From Thiopseudomonas denitrificans (GTDB taxonomy: Bacteria; Pseudomonadota; Gammaproteobacteria; Pseudomonadales; Pseudomonadaceae), in contig NZ_LNJZ01000007.1 of NCBI RefSeq assembly GCF_002866065.1, positions 226,388 to 290,387 of the forward strand: a stretch of 64,000 bases of DNA, given 5' to 3'. The notes under the pieces were generated by a model. The model saw only the letters and a list, made by a program, of their open reading frames with translations, had not been told where the DNA came from and searched no databases. The translations under genes and the position numbers were made by a program. Every line of letters begins with the position of its first letter. Positions within the stretch are counted from its first letter, which is position 1. Shown here piece after piece: positions 55,319 through 64,000 of this stretch.

Positions 55319-56267
55319 CAGCGGCCCCGTTGCTGCTCAGGCTGACTGACAGGGCGATGCGCTGTGCAGTTGCCGCCGGGACCTCTCCGAGAACGGTGAT
55401 CATGTAGCGTTGGCTGCCTTCTTCCACCGGTCGTGAAATGACCACCGTCGGGCCCAGCTGCCGGTGTTCCATATCCATCAGGCCGGCATCCACCGCGGTG
55501 ACAAAAATGCTGAAATGCGCCAGCCCGTCAAAAAACAGCTGGCTGCTGATGCCCTGCTGTTGCACCGGCCCCTGACTGACCGCCACGAAACCCTCCGGCA
55601 CCCAGCCGGCCCGCCACTGCGGGCCGGCCTCTCCATCCGCCCGCTCCTCAGTCCTGACCGGCTCGCAGTCCGCCACCTGTAACAGTTCCGCCGGCTGCTC
55701 GCCCACGGCAAGGTTGACAAACTGAAAGCGTTCCAGCAGTTCACCCTGCTCATTGAGCAGCAGGGATTTCAAGACCACACCGGCCTCAAGGTCGAAATGG
55801 ATTTCAAGCGGATAGCGATGTACGTCGCGCGGTGTGAACAGAAGGATTGCCGCATCGCGGCCCGCAACACGCCCGCGCCCGACGTGCTCGGTATGGTAGC
55901 CGGCCGCCATGCGTTGCAAGTCGAACTTGCGCAACAGCAAAACCGGTTCGGGTACACTGGCCAGCGGTGAATCCGGAAACTGGCGCGCCATGCAATCCAG
56001 ATAACCGTCGCTGCGCAAGGCCTCCAGACGGCTGCCGTTCAGACGCAGAAAGCGCTCCCGGTAATGTCCGTCACCATCCGCCTGTCGCCAAACCTCATGG
56101 GTGGAAAACACGCCGGTGCGCTCATACACGAAGCTGCCATGGTAACTGGTACGTTCCTGCAGGTGCTGCCACTGCAGCAGCTGCTCATCCAGTGTCAGGG
56201 CCGCTGCCCAGCGCCCCGTCGTCAACAATGCTGCCAGTAGCGCCAGCCAGGCCAGGCGACACCACAC
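55311..56267 (-). CDS. mucB: Periplasmic AlgU regulator MucB (RseB)
   Basis: 318 residues from a GTG at 56267, just past the mucA stop, giving a proper signal peptide (WLALLAALLTTGRWAAA) and the length of P. aeruginosa MucB; an ATG at 56303 would overlap mucA by 31 bases and spoil the signal. MucB shields MucA from proteolysis until lipid or lipopolysaccharide signals release it. The LolA-like N-domain and the smaller C-domain are both visible (YHGSFVYERTG, GWVPEGFVAVS). Confidence 0.9.
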   Translation of the reverse strand: MWCRLAWLALLAALLTTGRWAAALTLDEQLLQWQHLQERTSYHGSFVYERTGVFSTHEVWRQADGDGHYRERFLRLNGSRLEALRSDGYLDCMARQFPDSPLASVPEPVLLLRKFDLQRMAAGYHTEHVGRGRVAGRDAAILLFTPRDVHRYPLEIHFDLEAGVVLKSLLLNEQGELLERFQFVNLAVGEQPAELLQVADCEPVRTEERADGEAGPQWRAGWVPEGFVAVSQGPVQQQGISSQLFFDGLAHFSIFVTAVDAGLMDMEHRQLGPTVVISRPVEEGSQRYMITVLGEVPAATAQRIALSVSLSSNGAADD

Positions 56268-56271
56268 GGAA

Positions 56272-56901
56272 CTAGCGCCCTTCCATGCTGGCAGTACGAG
56301 CATAAGGCAAGGCACCTTCGGCTCCGCTGATGCCGGTCTGCTGCGCATGCTGTTTCAGGTACAGGGGTAACTGCTCACGATGCCAGCGGCTGGAACGTGC
56401 AATATCCTGCTGCTCTTCCTGCTTCTCCTGCCCGCTGTAACTGGCCAGTACTACCGGGCGCTCGCGCAGGTATGCGGGCGCCGCCGGCATCTGCACCGCA
56501 GGTTCTGCCGTTTGCGCCAGCACCGGCTCCGGGCCCTGTAACTGGGACTGGTTGTAAAAGCGCACACCGCCCAGCACCGCCAGGGTGACCGATGCGGCGA
56601 CAGCAAAACGCTGCCAGTTCCGCCAGCCGGAAGCGGAAGAAGAGCCGGCGGGCCTTGCCTCTTGCGGCTGACGCAAGGGGCTGTCCATCTCGATGCCATC
56701 CAGCGCGGCACGCACGCCAGCCGACACGTCGACATGCACCAGCGGTTCCTGGTGCATGGCCGAGCGGACCTGATTCAGGCCCTGCCATGTCTGGCGAATC
56801 CCCGGCTCGTCCAGATGCCTGAGTATGCGCTGCAACTCCAGCTCTCCGGCTTCACCGTCCATCAGTGCGGACAGGGCTTGTTCAAGGCTATGTTCACTCA
56901 T
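56272..56901 (-). CDS. mucA: Anti-sigma factor MucA
   Basis: 209 residues, about 15 longer than P. aeruginosa MucA. The N-terminal domain holding AlgU is about 1-75 (SLEQALSALMDGEAGELELQRIL in part), a single membrane helix is near 97-113 (FAVAASVTLAVLGGVRF), and the rest is periplasmic and binds MucB. No frameshift of the mucA22 type is seen; the gene is complete. It starts 22 bases past algU. Confidence 0.95.
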   Translation of the reverse strand: MSEHSLEQALSALMDGEAGELELQRILRHLDEPGIRQTWQGLNQVRSAMHQEPLVHVDVSAGVRAALDGIEMDSPLRQPQEARPAGSSSASGWRNWQRFAVAASVTLAVLGGVRFYNQSQLQGPEPVLAQTAEPAVQMPAAPAYLRERPVVLASYSGQEKQEEQQDIARSSRWHREQLPLYLKQHAQQTGISGAEGALPYARTASMEGR

Positions 56902-56923
56902 GCAACAACTTCCTCAGGTAAAA

Positions 56924-57502
56924 TCAGCTGTCATGCAGCAAGGGGCGCAAGGCTTTGTCTACCGCCTCACGGGCACGAAAAATGCGCGAACGCACCGTAC
57001 CCACCGGACACTGCATCACATGGGCAATGTCCTCATAACTCATGCCTTCGTATTCGCGCAGCGTCAGAGCCACACGCAGATCCTCCGGCAGTTTGCGGAT
57101 GCTGTGCTGCACGGTCTCTTCGATCTCGTCACGCAGCAGCAACCGCTCGGGTGTATCTATGTTCTTCAGTGCATGGTCGCCATCGTAAAACTCGGCGTCC
57201 CCGGCATCGACATCGGCACTGGGCGGCCGGCGATTACGCGACACCAGATAATTCTTGGCTGTATTGATGGCAATCCGGTACAGCCAGGTATAAAAAGCAC
57301 TCTCGCCACGGAAGTTGCCCAGTGCCCGGTACGCCTTGACGAAGGCCTCCTGGGTGACATCCTGGGCTTCGTGCGAATCGTGCACAAAACGCACCACCAG
57401 CGCCATGATCCGGCTCTGGTATTTCAATACCAGCAGGTCAAATGCACGTTTGTCGCCCTTTTGCACCCGCTCAACCAGCAGTTTGTCTTCGTCGGCGGTC
57501 AT
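56924..57502 (-). CDS. algU: Envelope-stress sigma factor AlgU (sigma-22, RpoE)
   Basis: 192 residues. AlgU drives alginate and envelope-stress genes. Region 2 (FDLLVLKYQSRI, EAQDVTQEAFVKAYRALGNFRG in part) and region 4 (REYEGMSYEDIAHVMQCPVGTVRSRIFRAREA in part) are intact. The GTCATG start fits the family. A GAACTT...TCAATA promoter 145-170 bases upstream is probably its own target. Confidence 0.98.
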   Translation of the reverse strand: MTADEDKLLVERVQKGDKRAFDLLVLKYQSRIMALVVRFVHDSHEAQDVTQEAFVKAYRALGNFRGESAFYTWLYRIAINTAKNYLVSRNRRPPSADVDAGDAEFYDGDHALKNIDTPERLLLRDEIEETVQHSIRKLPEDLRVALTLREYEGMSYEDIAHVMQCPVGTVRSRIFRAREAVDKALRPLLHDS

Positions 57503-57647
57503 GTACCGTACCCGGCCAAGCCGCTTTTGCCCCGCATGTGTATATCAATGATCATTTGACTTATCCCCTGGGCCTGCTGCGCTCCGTTGGCAGAGGCCAC
57601 CCGTAATCCGGCCGCCTTTCTGGTGAAGGCTGGCCACAGGTTGCCTG

Positions 57648-57675
57648 TATTGAACAACCTTTGCAGAAAAAGTTC
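57648..57675 (-). promoter_or_regulatory. AlgU-type autoregulatory promoter of algU
   Basis: On the minus strand GAACTT (57675-57670) is a perfect AlgU/sigma-E -35. After a 16-base spacer TCAATA (57653-57648) stands at the -10, close to the TCTGA consensus. It lies about 146 bases upstream of the algU start, as in P. aeruginosa, where algU is autoregulated. Confidence 0.75.
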
Positions 57676-57743
57676 CCCGATATGCATCTTGTCGCGCATG
57701 CAGCGCTATACTAACACCGCATTTTCATGACGGACGTCACAAC

Positions 57744-59360
57744 ATGAGTCATTCTTACAGACACGACGTACTGATTATCGGCAGCGGCGCTGCCGGCCTC
57801 AGCGCCGCCCTCAAACTGCCCGGCAATCTGAACATCGCCGTGCTCAGCAAGGGCAAGCTCAATTACGGTTCCACCTACTTTGCCCAGGGCGGCGTTGCTG
57901 CCGTACTGGACGAAACCGACAGCATCGAGGCCCACGTCAGGGATACCCTGAACGCCGGCGGTGGCCTGTGTCGCGAAGATGCGGTGGAGTTTACCGTAGC
58001 CAACAGCCGCGCCGCCATCAACTGGCTGCTCGAGCTGGGCGTGCCCTTTACCCGCAATACGCCGGAGCAGGAACTGGAGCAGCATTACGCCTACCACCTG
58101 ACCCGCGAAGGCGGCCATAGTCACCGGCGCATCATCCACGCCGCCGATGCCACCGGATCCGCGATTTTTGACACGCTGCTGCGCCACTGCCGCTTGCGCA
58201 GCAACATACAGCTGCTTGAGGACCAGCTGGCGGTCGACCTGATTGTCCAGCCGGCCAGCGACCACTCTGCCAGACGCTGCGTCGGTGCCTACGTGCTGAA
58301 CAGCCACACAGGCGAGGTCGACACCCATGCCGCCCGCTTTGTCATCCTGGCCACCGGTGGCGCGGCCAAGGTGTACCTGTACACCAGCAACCCGGACGGC
58401 GCCTGTGGTGACGGCATCGCCATGGCCTGGCGGGCCGGCTGTCGGGTTGCCAATCTGGAGTTCAACCAGTTTCACCCGACCTGCCTGTATCATCCGCAAG
58501 CGAAAAGCTTCCTGATCACTGAAGCATTGCGCGGTGAAGGTGCCGTACTCAAGTTGCCCAGCGGCGAGCGCTTCATGGAACGCTACGATGAACGCCTCGA
58601 ACTGGCCCCGCGCGATATCGTCGCCCGCGCCATCGACCACGAAATGAAGCGTCTGGGCCTTGATCATGTCTATCTGGACATCAGCCACAAGCCGGCCAGC
58701 TTCATCCGCGAACATTTCCCCACGGTTTACCGCCGCTGCCTCAAGTTCGGCCTGGACATTGCCCGCGAGCCGATCCCGGTGGTACCTGCCGCCCACTACA
58801 CCTGTGGCGGCGTGATGACCGACCAGCACGGCCGGACCGATCTCGCCGGCCTGTACGCGATTGGCGAAACCAGCTATACCGGCCTGCATGGCGCCAACCG
58901 CATGGCCAGCAACTCGTTACTGGAGTGTTTTGTCTACGCCCAGTCCGCTGCCGAACACATCGACAGCTGCCAGGCCAGTATCGGCGAGCCCGAGCTGCCA
59001 CCGGCGTGGGACGCCAGCCAGGTGACCGATTCGGACGAAGACGTGGTAATTTCACACAACTGGGACGAATTGCGCCGCTTCATGTGGAACTATGTCGGTA
59101 TCGTGCGTACCGACAAGCGACTACAACGGGCACTGCACAGGGTATTGCTGCTACACAAGGAAATTGACGAGTTCTACAGCAACTACCGGGTCACTCCGGA
59201 TCTACTTGAACTGCGCAACCTGGCGTTAGTTGCCGAACTGATGATCCGTTGCGCCATGCAGCGCAAGGAAAGTCGCGGCCTGCACTTTACGCTTGATTAC
59301 CCCGGACAGCTTCCGGTGGCACAGGAGACCGTTCTGCTGCCCCCTCACATACAGGGATGA
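57744..59360 (+). CDS. nadB: L-aspartate oxidase NadB
   Basis: 538 residues. NadB makes iminoaspartate for NAD synthesis, using FAD and oxygen or fumarate. The FAD motif [10 protein letters not shown] is at 11-20, and the HPTCLYHP and [20 protein letters not shown] segments ([15 protein letters not shown]) are present. It is divergent from algU, the conserved Pseudomonas order. Its last 74 bases overlap ygfX on the other strand. Confidence 0.96.
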   Translation: MSHSYRHDVLIIGSGAAGLSAALKLPGNLNIAVLSKGKLNYGSTYFAQGGVAAVLDETDSIEAHVRDTLNAGGGLCREDAVEFTVANSRAAINWLLELGVPFTRNTPEQELEQHYAYHLTREGGHSHRRIIHAADATGSAIFDTLLRHCRLRSNIQLLEDQLAVDLIVQPASDHSARRCVGAYVLNSHTGEVDTHAARFVILATGGAAKVYLYTSNPDGACGDGIAMAWRAGCRVANLEFNQFHPTCLYHPQAKSFLITEALRGEGAVLKLPSGERFMERYDERLELAPRDIVARAIDHEMKRLGLDHVYLDISHKPASFIREHFPTVYRRCLKFGLDIAREPIPVVPAAHYTCGGVMTDQHGRTDLAGLYAIGETSYTGLHGANRMASNSLLECFVYAQSAAEHIDSCQASIGEPELPPAWDASQVTDSDEDVVISHNWDELRRFMWNYVGIVRTDKRLQRALHRVLLLHKEIDEFYSNYRVTPDLLELRNLALVAELMIRCAMQRKESRGLHFTLDYPGQLPVAQETVLLPPHIQG

Positions 59361-59766
59361 AACGCAGCCATAGCCGTAAACGTCTGTGGCTGTCGGCGGG
59401 CAGTACATCCGCCGGCAGCACCAGGCTACGCACCCTGCGCTGCCCCGCATAACGAAAACGCACAATCACCAGCTGCCGGATGACCAGACTGCCGGCCAGT
59501 ATCTGCACCGACCGCCAGCCACTATCGCTGCGCCACAGCTCCCAGCCGGCGGTTTTGCAGTAGCGCAGGCCGGTGCGACAAACCGGACCGCGCCGGTAGC
59601 TGTCACGGGCCAGACACAGCAGCGTCCAGGCCGCGCAAAAAAACATCAGACCCGCTTTTGCCTGTACCGGCAAACCACTGCCAGCCAGCGCCAGCACAGC
59701 CAGTACGGCCAGTGCCGCCTGCACAGTCACCAGCAGCCGCGACGGCAACCAGAAGCAGGCCGGCAT
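59287..59766 (-). CDS. ygfX: YgfX (CptA) family membrane protein
   Basis: 159 residues. Two membrane helices lie at about 15-33 and 36-52, then a basic cytoplasmic domain with [11 protein letters not shown]. It matches the YgfX/CptA family, partner of YgfY/SdhE; a toxin role has been proposed in E. coli but is disputed. It starts two bases past sdhE and so is translated with it. The C-terminal ~24 codons are antisense to nadB. Confidence 0.82.
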   Translation of the reverse strand: MPACFWLPSRLLVTVQAALAVLAVLALAGSGLPVQAKAGLMFFCAAWTLLCLARDSYRRGPVCRTGLRYCKTAGWELWRSDSGWRSVQILAGSLVIRQLVIVRFRYAGQRRVRSLVLPADVLPADSHRRLRLWLRFIPVCEGAAERSPVPPEAVRGNQA

Positions 59767-59768
59767 GA

Positions 59769-60032
59769 TCAGCCCCGCCGACGGTTGCGGCTGTGTTCCA
59801 GCACCAGTCCGATGATCTTTTGCAGGTCTTCATCATCAGGCTGGTTGCGACGCATGAACCAGCCAAACATGTCCTGGTCCTCACAGCTCAGCAGCTTTTC
59901 ATAACGCGCCTGATCATCTGCAGCAAGACCGGCATAGGCCTCCCGCACAAAAGGCACCAACAATTCATCCAGTTCCAGCATGCCACGGCGGCTGTGCCAG
60001 AACAGACGGTTCAGTTCAGTTTCTGTTGTCAT
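59769..60032 (-). CDS. sdhE: Succinate dehydrogenase flavinylation factor SdhE
   Basis: 87 residues from ATG at 60032. SdhE helps attach FAD to SdhA (and FrdA). The RGMLELD motif, whose Gly contacts the flavoprotein, is at about 15-21, and DQDMFGWFM follows. Earlier in-frame starts give an unlikely extension. It forms a unit with ygfX and is divergent from ygfZ. Confidence 0.92.
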   Translation of the reverse strand: MTTETELNRLFWHSRRGMLELDELLVPFVREAYAGLAADDQARYEKLLSCEDQDMFGWFMRRNQPDDEDLQKIIGLVLEHSRNRRRG

Positions 60033-60149
60033 TGAAAATCTCCGGTTAACCGAGCGCAAGTATAAGCCAGCCACTGCGGTTTGGCACCCACTGACAAGCC
60101 GGAGCGAAAGCACTATCATATCGGCCTGTCATTCCAGAGAGGCAACACC

Positions 60150-61088
60150 ATGAGTCAGTCGCCGGGTTTTATCGTTCTAGATCATCAGGGCATGCTTTCG
60201 GTACGCGGTGTCGATGCTGCCAAATTCCTGCAAGGCCAGCTCACCTGCAACCTCAACTATGTCAGCCATGATCAAAGTACCCTGGGGGCCCGCTGCAACC
60301 CCAAAGGCCGCATGCAATCCAGTTTCCGCCTGGTGCTGCAGGGCGACGGTTTCCTGCTTTCGATGGCCCGCTCACTGGTGGAAAAACAGCTGGTGGAAAT
60401 CAGGAAGTTCGCCATGTTCTCCAAGTCGGTGCTGAAAGATGAAAGCACCAGCTGGGTGCAACTGGGCCTGATCGGCGCAGACAGTATCCTGCCGGAACTG
60501 GGCATCGAGCTGCCAGCCACCCCTGGTGCCGTGGTCCAGCACAACCAGATGCTGGCCATCCGCGTCAGCCCGTCCCTGGCCGAACTGTGGCTGCCGGCAA
60601 CGGATGCGCCCTGCACCATTCGCCAACTGGCTGCCGGCATCGAACAAAAGGACCGCAATGCATGGCAGCTCGAACTGATCCGTTGCGGCCTGGGTCACGT
60701 TACGGAAGATTCGTACGAAAGTTATATTCCACAAATGTTAAACTTGCCGGCTCTTGATGCCGTGAGCTTCAAGAAGGGTTGCTACAGCGGCCAGGAAATC
60801 GTTGCCCGCATGCAGTATCTGGGCAAGCAGAAGCGCCACATGCTGCGTTTTACCTCTCCCGGAGACGAGCTTCCGGCAGCCGGGACAGCCCTGCTGCTGG
60901 CCGATGGCGGCAAGGCCGGCGAGGTTGTCAGTGCGGCACGCAGCACCGAAGGCATCGAGTTGCTGGCCGTGGTTCAGACAGATGCCGCACAGGAGCAGCA
61001 GCTGACCCTTGATACCGCCAGCCGCCCCCCCCTGACCCTGGCCAGCCTGCCATACGAGATTGATGTCGAGCGCGAGATCCAGCGCTAA
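60150..61088 (+). CDS. ygfZ: Folate-dependent Fe-S assembly protein YgfZ
   Basis: 312 residues from ATG at 60150, with AGAGAGG upstream. YgfZ uses tetrahydrofolate to support assembly or repair of some Fe-S enzymes such as MiaB. The signature KGCYSGQE has Cys211. The glycine-cleavage-T-like fold is full length. It lies divergently next to sdhE, its usual neighbour. Confidence 0.95.
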   Translation: MSQSPGFIVLDHQGMLSVRGVDAAKFLQGQLTCNLNYVSHDQSTLGARCNPKGRMQSSFRLVLQGDGFLLSMARSLVEKQLVEIRKFAMFSKSVLKDESTSWVQLGLIGADSILPELGIELPATPGAVVQHNQMLAIRVSPSLAELWLPATDAPCTIRQLAAGIEQKDRNAWQLELIRCGLGHVTEDSYESYIPQMLNLPALDAVSFKKGCYSGQEIVARMQYLGKQKRHMLRFTSPGDELPAAGTALLLADGGKAGEVVSAARSTEGIELLAVVQTDAAQEQQLTLDTASRPPLTLASLPYEIDVEREIQR

Positions 61089-61211
61089 CGGCCGTCCGGC
61101 TGGCTGATCAATTCAGGTCCGGACAAGCGCGACGACCCTGCAGAATCCACATACTGGTGCCAAACCCGGCCTTGTTTTCACACCAGTACCCCCATTTTTT
61201 TTGGAGTTGCC

Positions 61212-62054
61212 ATGAGTGCACTGATTGAAACCGTCAAGTCCGAGTTGCTGGATGCCATCAATAACGACGAGCTGATCCTCCCCACGCTGCCTGAAGTGGC
61301 CCTGCGTGTACGTGAAACAGCCGAAGATCCGGACGCCACCATCGGCACACTGGGCAAGGTCATCAGCAATGACGCAGCACTGACCGCACGCATCATCAAG
61401 GTTGTCAACAGCCCCCTGCTGCGCAGCACCAGCGAAATCACCGACCTCAACATGGCCGTCAACCGGCTCGGCATGAACTACACCGCCAACCTCGCCATGG
61501 GACTGGCCATGGAACAGATGTTCCAGGCCACCTCCGACGTGATCGATCGCCGCCTGCGCGAAGTCTGGGCCCGCAGCACCGAGGTGGCAGGCATCAGTCA
61601 CGTCCTGTGCCGCCAGTTCACCCGGCTGATGCCGGACCAGGCCACCCTGGCCGGGCTGGTACACCAGATCGGCATCCTGCCGATCCTCACCTACGCCGAA
61701 GAAAACAGCCAGCTGCTCAACGACTCCTTCACCCTGGAAAAAGTCATCGAACAGCTGCACCCCCAGCTTGGACAGCGCATCCTGCAAGCCTGGGATTTTC
61801 CGCAGGCCCTGAGCAGCGTGCCCGCCGAACACCTGGATTTTGATCGACAAACAGCACAGACCGATTACACCGATATCGTGCAGGTCGCCCTGCTGCAAAG
61901 TCATGCCGGCAGCGAGCACCCGCTGGGACAGATTGACTGGGCCGGTGTGGACGCCTTCCGCAAGCTGGGGCTTGAGGTCATTGACCAGGACCTTGATGCC
62001 GACGAGGACCTGAGCGCCTCCATGGAAGCAGCCACCCGCATGCTGCAGGCCTGA
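61212..62054 (+). CDS. HDOD-domain signalling protein
   Basis: 280 residues with a single HDOD domain (about 20-215). LPTLPEVALRVRETAEDPDATIGTLGKVISNDAALTARIIKVVNSPLL (in parts) is the typical opening. The HD metal residues are mostly missing, as usual for HDOD, so no phosphodiesterase activity is predicted. Such proteins often link two-component or c-di-GMP signalling to motility. It is monocistronic, with GGAG before the ATG. Confidence 0.88.
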   Translation: MSALIETVKSELLDAINNDELILPTLPEVALRVRETAEDPDATIGTLGKVISNDAALTARIIKVVNSPLLRSTSEITDLNMAVNRLGMNYTANLAMGLAMEQMFQATSDVIDRRLREVWARSTEVAGISHVLCRQFTRLMPDQATLAGLVHQIGILPILTYAEENSQLLNDSFTLEKVIEQLHPQLGQRILQAWDFPQALSSVPAEHLDFDRQTAQTDYTDIVQVALLQSHAGSEHPLGQIDWAGVDAFRKLGLEVIDQDLDADEDLSASMEAATRMLQA

Positions 62055-62099
62055 CCGCCTGCCGGGATGCGGGTCCGGCCTGCATCCCCTGGTCCGGCA

Positions 62100-62113
62100 T
62101 TGACTTCCGTCAA
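62100..62113 (+). promoter_or_regulatory. Anr/FNR-like box upstream of ubiU
   Basis: TTGACTTCCGTCAA is a perfect inverted repeat that differs from TTGAT-N4-ATCAA by one symmetric base per half. A TAAATT (62136-62141) is placed about 32 bases from its centre, the class II activator geometry with the box at -41.5. It lies 200 bases before ubiU, which serves ubiquinone synthesis without oxygen, the expected Anr target. Confidence 0.6.
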
Positions 62114-62312
62114 GGCCATCCGTCGGCAAAGTACCTAAATTAACTGGCTGTAGCCAGAGCGCCCTCAAGTTGCACCCAGCCTGGACAAATTGGCCGTTTG
62201 CCGATTTGTAACCAGTCTTTCACCCGCCTGGCCCACCCTTTCGAGGCGGGCATTGTTTACCACCGCAAACCTTGCCAGCAGCCTTCCCACCTTCTGTTTT
62301 CCGGGAGTCTTC

Positions 62313-63308
62313 ATGGAACTGGTTTGCCCAGCTGGCAGCCTGCCAGCACTGAAAGCCGCCGTGCGCCAAGGCGCCGACGCAATTTACGTCGGTTTCAAGG
62401 ATGACACCAATGCCCGCCACTTTGCCGGCCTCAACCTGACCGACAAGCAACTGGCCGAAGGCGTTGACCTGATTCGCAAAAACAACAAAAAAATCTACAT
62501 TGCCGTCAACACCTATGCCCAGCCCGACGGCTGGGAGCGCTGGCAGCGTGCCGTCGACCAGGCTGCCGCAATGGGTGTCAACGCCATGATCGCCGCCGAC
62601 CCGGCGGTACTGGCCTACGCCAGCAAAAACCATCCCGACCTCAACCTGCACCTGTCGGTACAGGGCTCCGCTACCAACGGTCCGGCCCTGTCTTTCTACC
62701 AGCAGCGCTACAACATCAAGCGCGCCGTACTGCCACGCGTGCTGTCGCTGGCCCAGGTCAAACAGGTAGCTGAAAGCACCACCGTTCCCATTGAAGTCTT
62801 CGCCTTTGGCAGCCTGTGCATCATGGCCGAGGGGCGCTGCCATCTGTCGTCCTACATGACCGGCGAATCACCCAACCTGTGTGGCGTCTGTTCGCCGGCC
62901 AAGGCGGTACGCTGGAGCAACGAGGACGGCAAGCTCAGCTCCCGCCTCAACGAAGTGCTCATCGACCGCTACGAGGAAGGTGAAGCCGCCGGTTACCCGA
63001 CCCTGTGCAAGGGCCGTTTCATCGTCAACGGCAAGAAATTCCATGCCCTGGAAGAACCCACCAGCCTGGACACCATGGACCTGATCCCCGAGCTGGACAG
63101 GATTGGCGTCAAGGCGGTGAAAATTGAAGGCCGCCAGCGCAGCCCAGCCTACAGCGAACAGGTCACCCGCGCCTGGCGCGAGGCACTCGACAGCTACCGG
63201 CACAATCCCGGCGGCTTCAGGGTCGAAAACAGCTGGCGCCAAACCCTGGCCGGCCTGTCCGAAGGCAGCCAGACCACCCTCGGTGCCTATCACCGCGCCT
63301 GGCAATAG
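62313..63308 (+). CDS. ubiU: O2-independent ubiquinone hydroxylation protein UbiU (U32 family)
   Basis: 331 residues from ATG at 62313, with GGGAG upstream. UbiU with UbiV and UbiT hydroxylates the ubiquinone ring without oxygen, with prephenate as oxygen donor. The [4Fe-4S] ligands Cys169, Cys176, Cys193 and Cys232 stand at the same positions as in E. coli UbiU. It is 14 bases from ubiV, and UbiT is not in the window. Confidence 0.95.
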   Translation: MELVCPAGSLPALKAAVRQGADAIYVGFKDDTNARHFAGLNLTDKQLAEGVDLIRKNNKKIYIAVNTYAQPDGWERWQRAVDQAAAMGVNAMIAADPAVLAYASKNHPDLNLHLSVQGSATNGPALSFYQQRYNIKRAVLPRVLSLAQVKQVAESTTVPIEVFAFGSLCIMAEGRCHLSSYMTGESPNLCGVCSPAKAVRWSNEDGKLSSRLNEVLIDRYEEGEAAGYPTLCKGRFIVNGKKFHALEEPTSLDTMDLIPELDRIGVKAVKIEGRQRSPAYSEQVTRAWREALDSYRHNPGGFRVENSWRQTLAGLSEGSQTTLGAYHRAWQ

Positions 63309-63322
63309 GAGTTGATCGAACA

Positions 63323-64000
63323 ATGAAACTTTCCCTGGGCCCCATCCTTTTTTTCTGGCCCCGTGACCAGGTCACCCGCTTCTATGCCGACATGGCCGAA
63401 CAACCGCTGGACATCATCTACATGGGTGAAACCGTCTGTTCCAAACGCCGCGAGTTCAACCTCGACGGCTGGATCGGACTGGCCCGTGAACTGCAACAGG
63501 CCACCAGGGCGCAGATCGTGCTGTCCGGCCTGACCCTGATCGAAGCCAACTCCGAGGTTTCCAGCCTCAAGCGCCTGTGCGACAACGGCGACTTCATGGT
63601 GGAGGCCAACGACATGGCAGCGGTGCAGTTCCTGTCCGAACGCAAGCTGCAATTTGCTGGCGGCCCGGCGCTGAACATCTATAGCGGTCATGCGCTGGCC
63701 GAATTCATCGACAGCGGGCTGATCCGCTGGGCGCCTCCGGTCGAATGTTCCGGCAACATGATCAACAATACCCTGCAACAGCTGGATGCCATGAGCATCC
63801 CGCGCCCGGAAGTCGAAGTATTCGCCTACGGTCACTTGCCGCTGGCCTATTCGGCCCGCTGCTTTACCGCTCGCGCAGAAAACCGGCCCAAGGACGAGTG
63901 CGAATTCTGCTGCATCAATTATGAGGAAGGCATTCCGCTGGCCAGCCAGGAAGGACAACCGCTGTTCACCATCAACGGCATCCAGACCATGTCGGCCGAA
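63323..64000 (+). CDS. ubiV: O2-independent ubiquinone hydroxylation protein UbiV (U32 family), 3' end missing
   Basis: The first 226 codons are present and the frame runs off the window; about 65-75 residues are missing. The [4Fe-4S] ligands Cys39, Cys180, Cys193 and Cys197 match E. coli UbiV exactly. It is the obligatory partner of UbiU and starts 14 bases past it with AGGAG upstream, so the two are one transcript. Confidence 0.95.
   Translation, partial: MKLSLGPILFFWPRDQVTRFYADMAEQPLDIIYMGETVCSKRREFNLDGWIGLARELQQATRAQIVLSGLTLIEANSEVSSLKRLCDNGDFMVEANDMAAVQFLSERKLQFAGGPALNIYSGHALAEFIDSGLIRWAPPVECSGNMINNTLQQLDAMSIPRPEVEVFAYGHLPLAYSARCFTARAENRPKDECEFCCINYEEGIPLASQEGQPLFTINGIQTMSAE

Noticed and set aside
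57711-58889. 392-codon frame opposite nadB
   Set aside because: Antisense shadow of nadB; repetitive Gly/Val/Ala sequence.

Overview
The window is a contiguous piece of a Pseudomonadales chromosome, probably Pseudomonadaceae. The evidence is the lexA-sulA pair, the algU-mucA-mucB-mucC-mucD cluster running into lepA-lepB-rnc-era-recO-pdxJ, the split B12-dependent ribonucleotide reductase nrdJa/nrdJb, the BraC/Liv amino-acid importer, and dispersed GTGCGAAT-type REP palindromes. I cannot fix genus or species by eye. I saw no rRNA, tRNA, CRISPR array or transposase gene.

Layout. 1-2469: the end of a diguanylate cyclase, then rluB and truC (RNA pseudouridine synthases). 2469-12331: an accessory defence island, all on the minus strand. 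In transcription order it reads hipA, hipB, hsdR, hsdS, a decayed AlbA/Schlafen-type ATPase remnant, abiEi, abiEii, hsdM, and it runs directly into truC. HsdR/S/M form a type I restriction-modification system, AbiEi/AbiEii a type IV toxin-antitoxin pair, and HipA/HipB a kinase toxin with its repressor. 12332-16288: REP repeats, rlmL, pyrD and a DUF2835 gene. 16385-22623: an unknown protein, lexA-sulA under two SOS boxes, dusC with a thioesterase, eda with a DEAD-box helicase, and a DUF2288 gene. 22843-27714: a five-gene branched-chain amino-acid ABC transporter. 27779-36691: yggL, dacB, an Smr protein, icd, nudJ-mnmA-hflD, a DMT permease, an unknown membrane-anchored protein and a BolA-family gene. 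36803-43620: hyi-glxR, queF, a chemoreceptor, pyrF, and a DUF2897-fumC pair behind a Fur-like box. 43821-46665: nrdJb/nrdJa. 46942-57502: pdxJ-recO-era-rnc-DUF4845-lepB-lepA and mucD-mucC-mucB-mucA-algU. 57744-64000: nadB, ygfX-sdhE, ygfZ, an HDOD gene, and ubiU-ubiV (ubiV cut by the window end).

How the genes work together. The algU cluster is the envelope-stress circuit: sigma factor, anti-sigma MucA, its protector MucB, RseC/MucC and periplasmic protease MucD, with an AlgU-type promoter in front of algU. UbiU/UbiV make ubiquinone without oxygen and sit behind an Anr/FNR-like box. nrdJa/nrdJb supply dNTPs independently of oxygen and have an NrdR-box-like site. LexA and SulA form the SOS checkpoint. 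FumC is an iron-free fumarase and the Fur-like box suggests iron-sparing control.

The most interesting non-genic signals are: (i) REP palindromes whose arms vary by compensatory changes; (ii) perfect or near-perfect long inverted repeats after fumC, between hsdR and hsdS, and after hsdS; (iii) palindromic operators overlapping TATAAT -10 elements in front of hipA and hsdR; and (iv) an unusual defence gene order in which the methylase hsdM is last, separated from hsdS by an AbiE pair and joined to truC by a TAATG overlap.
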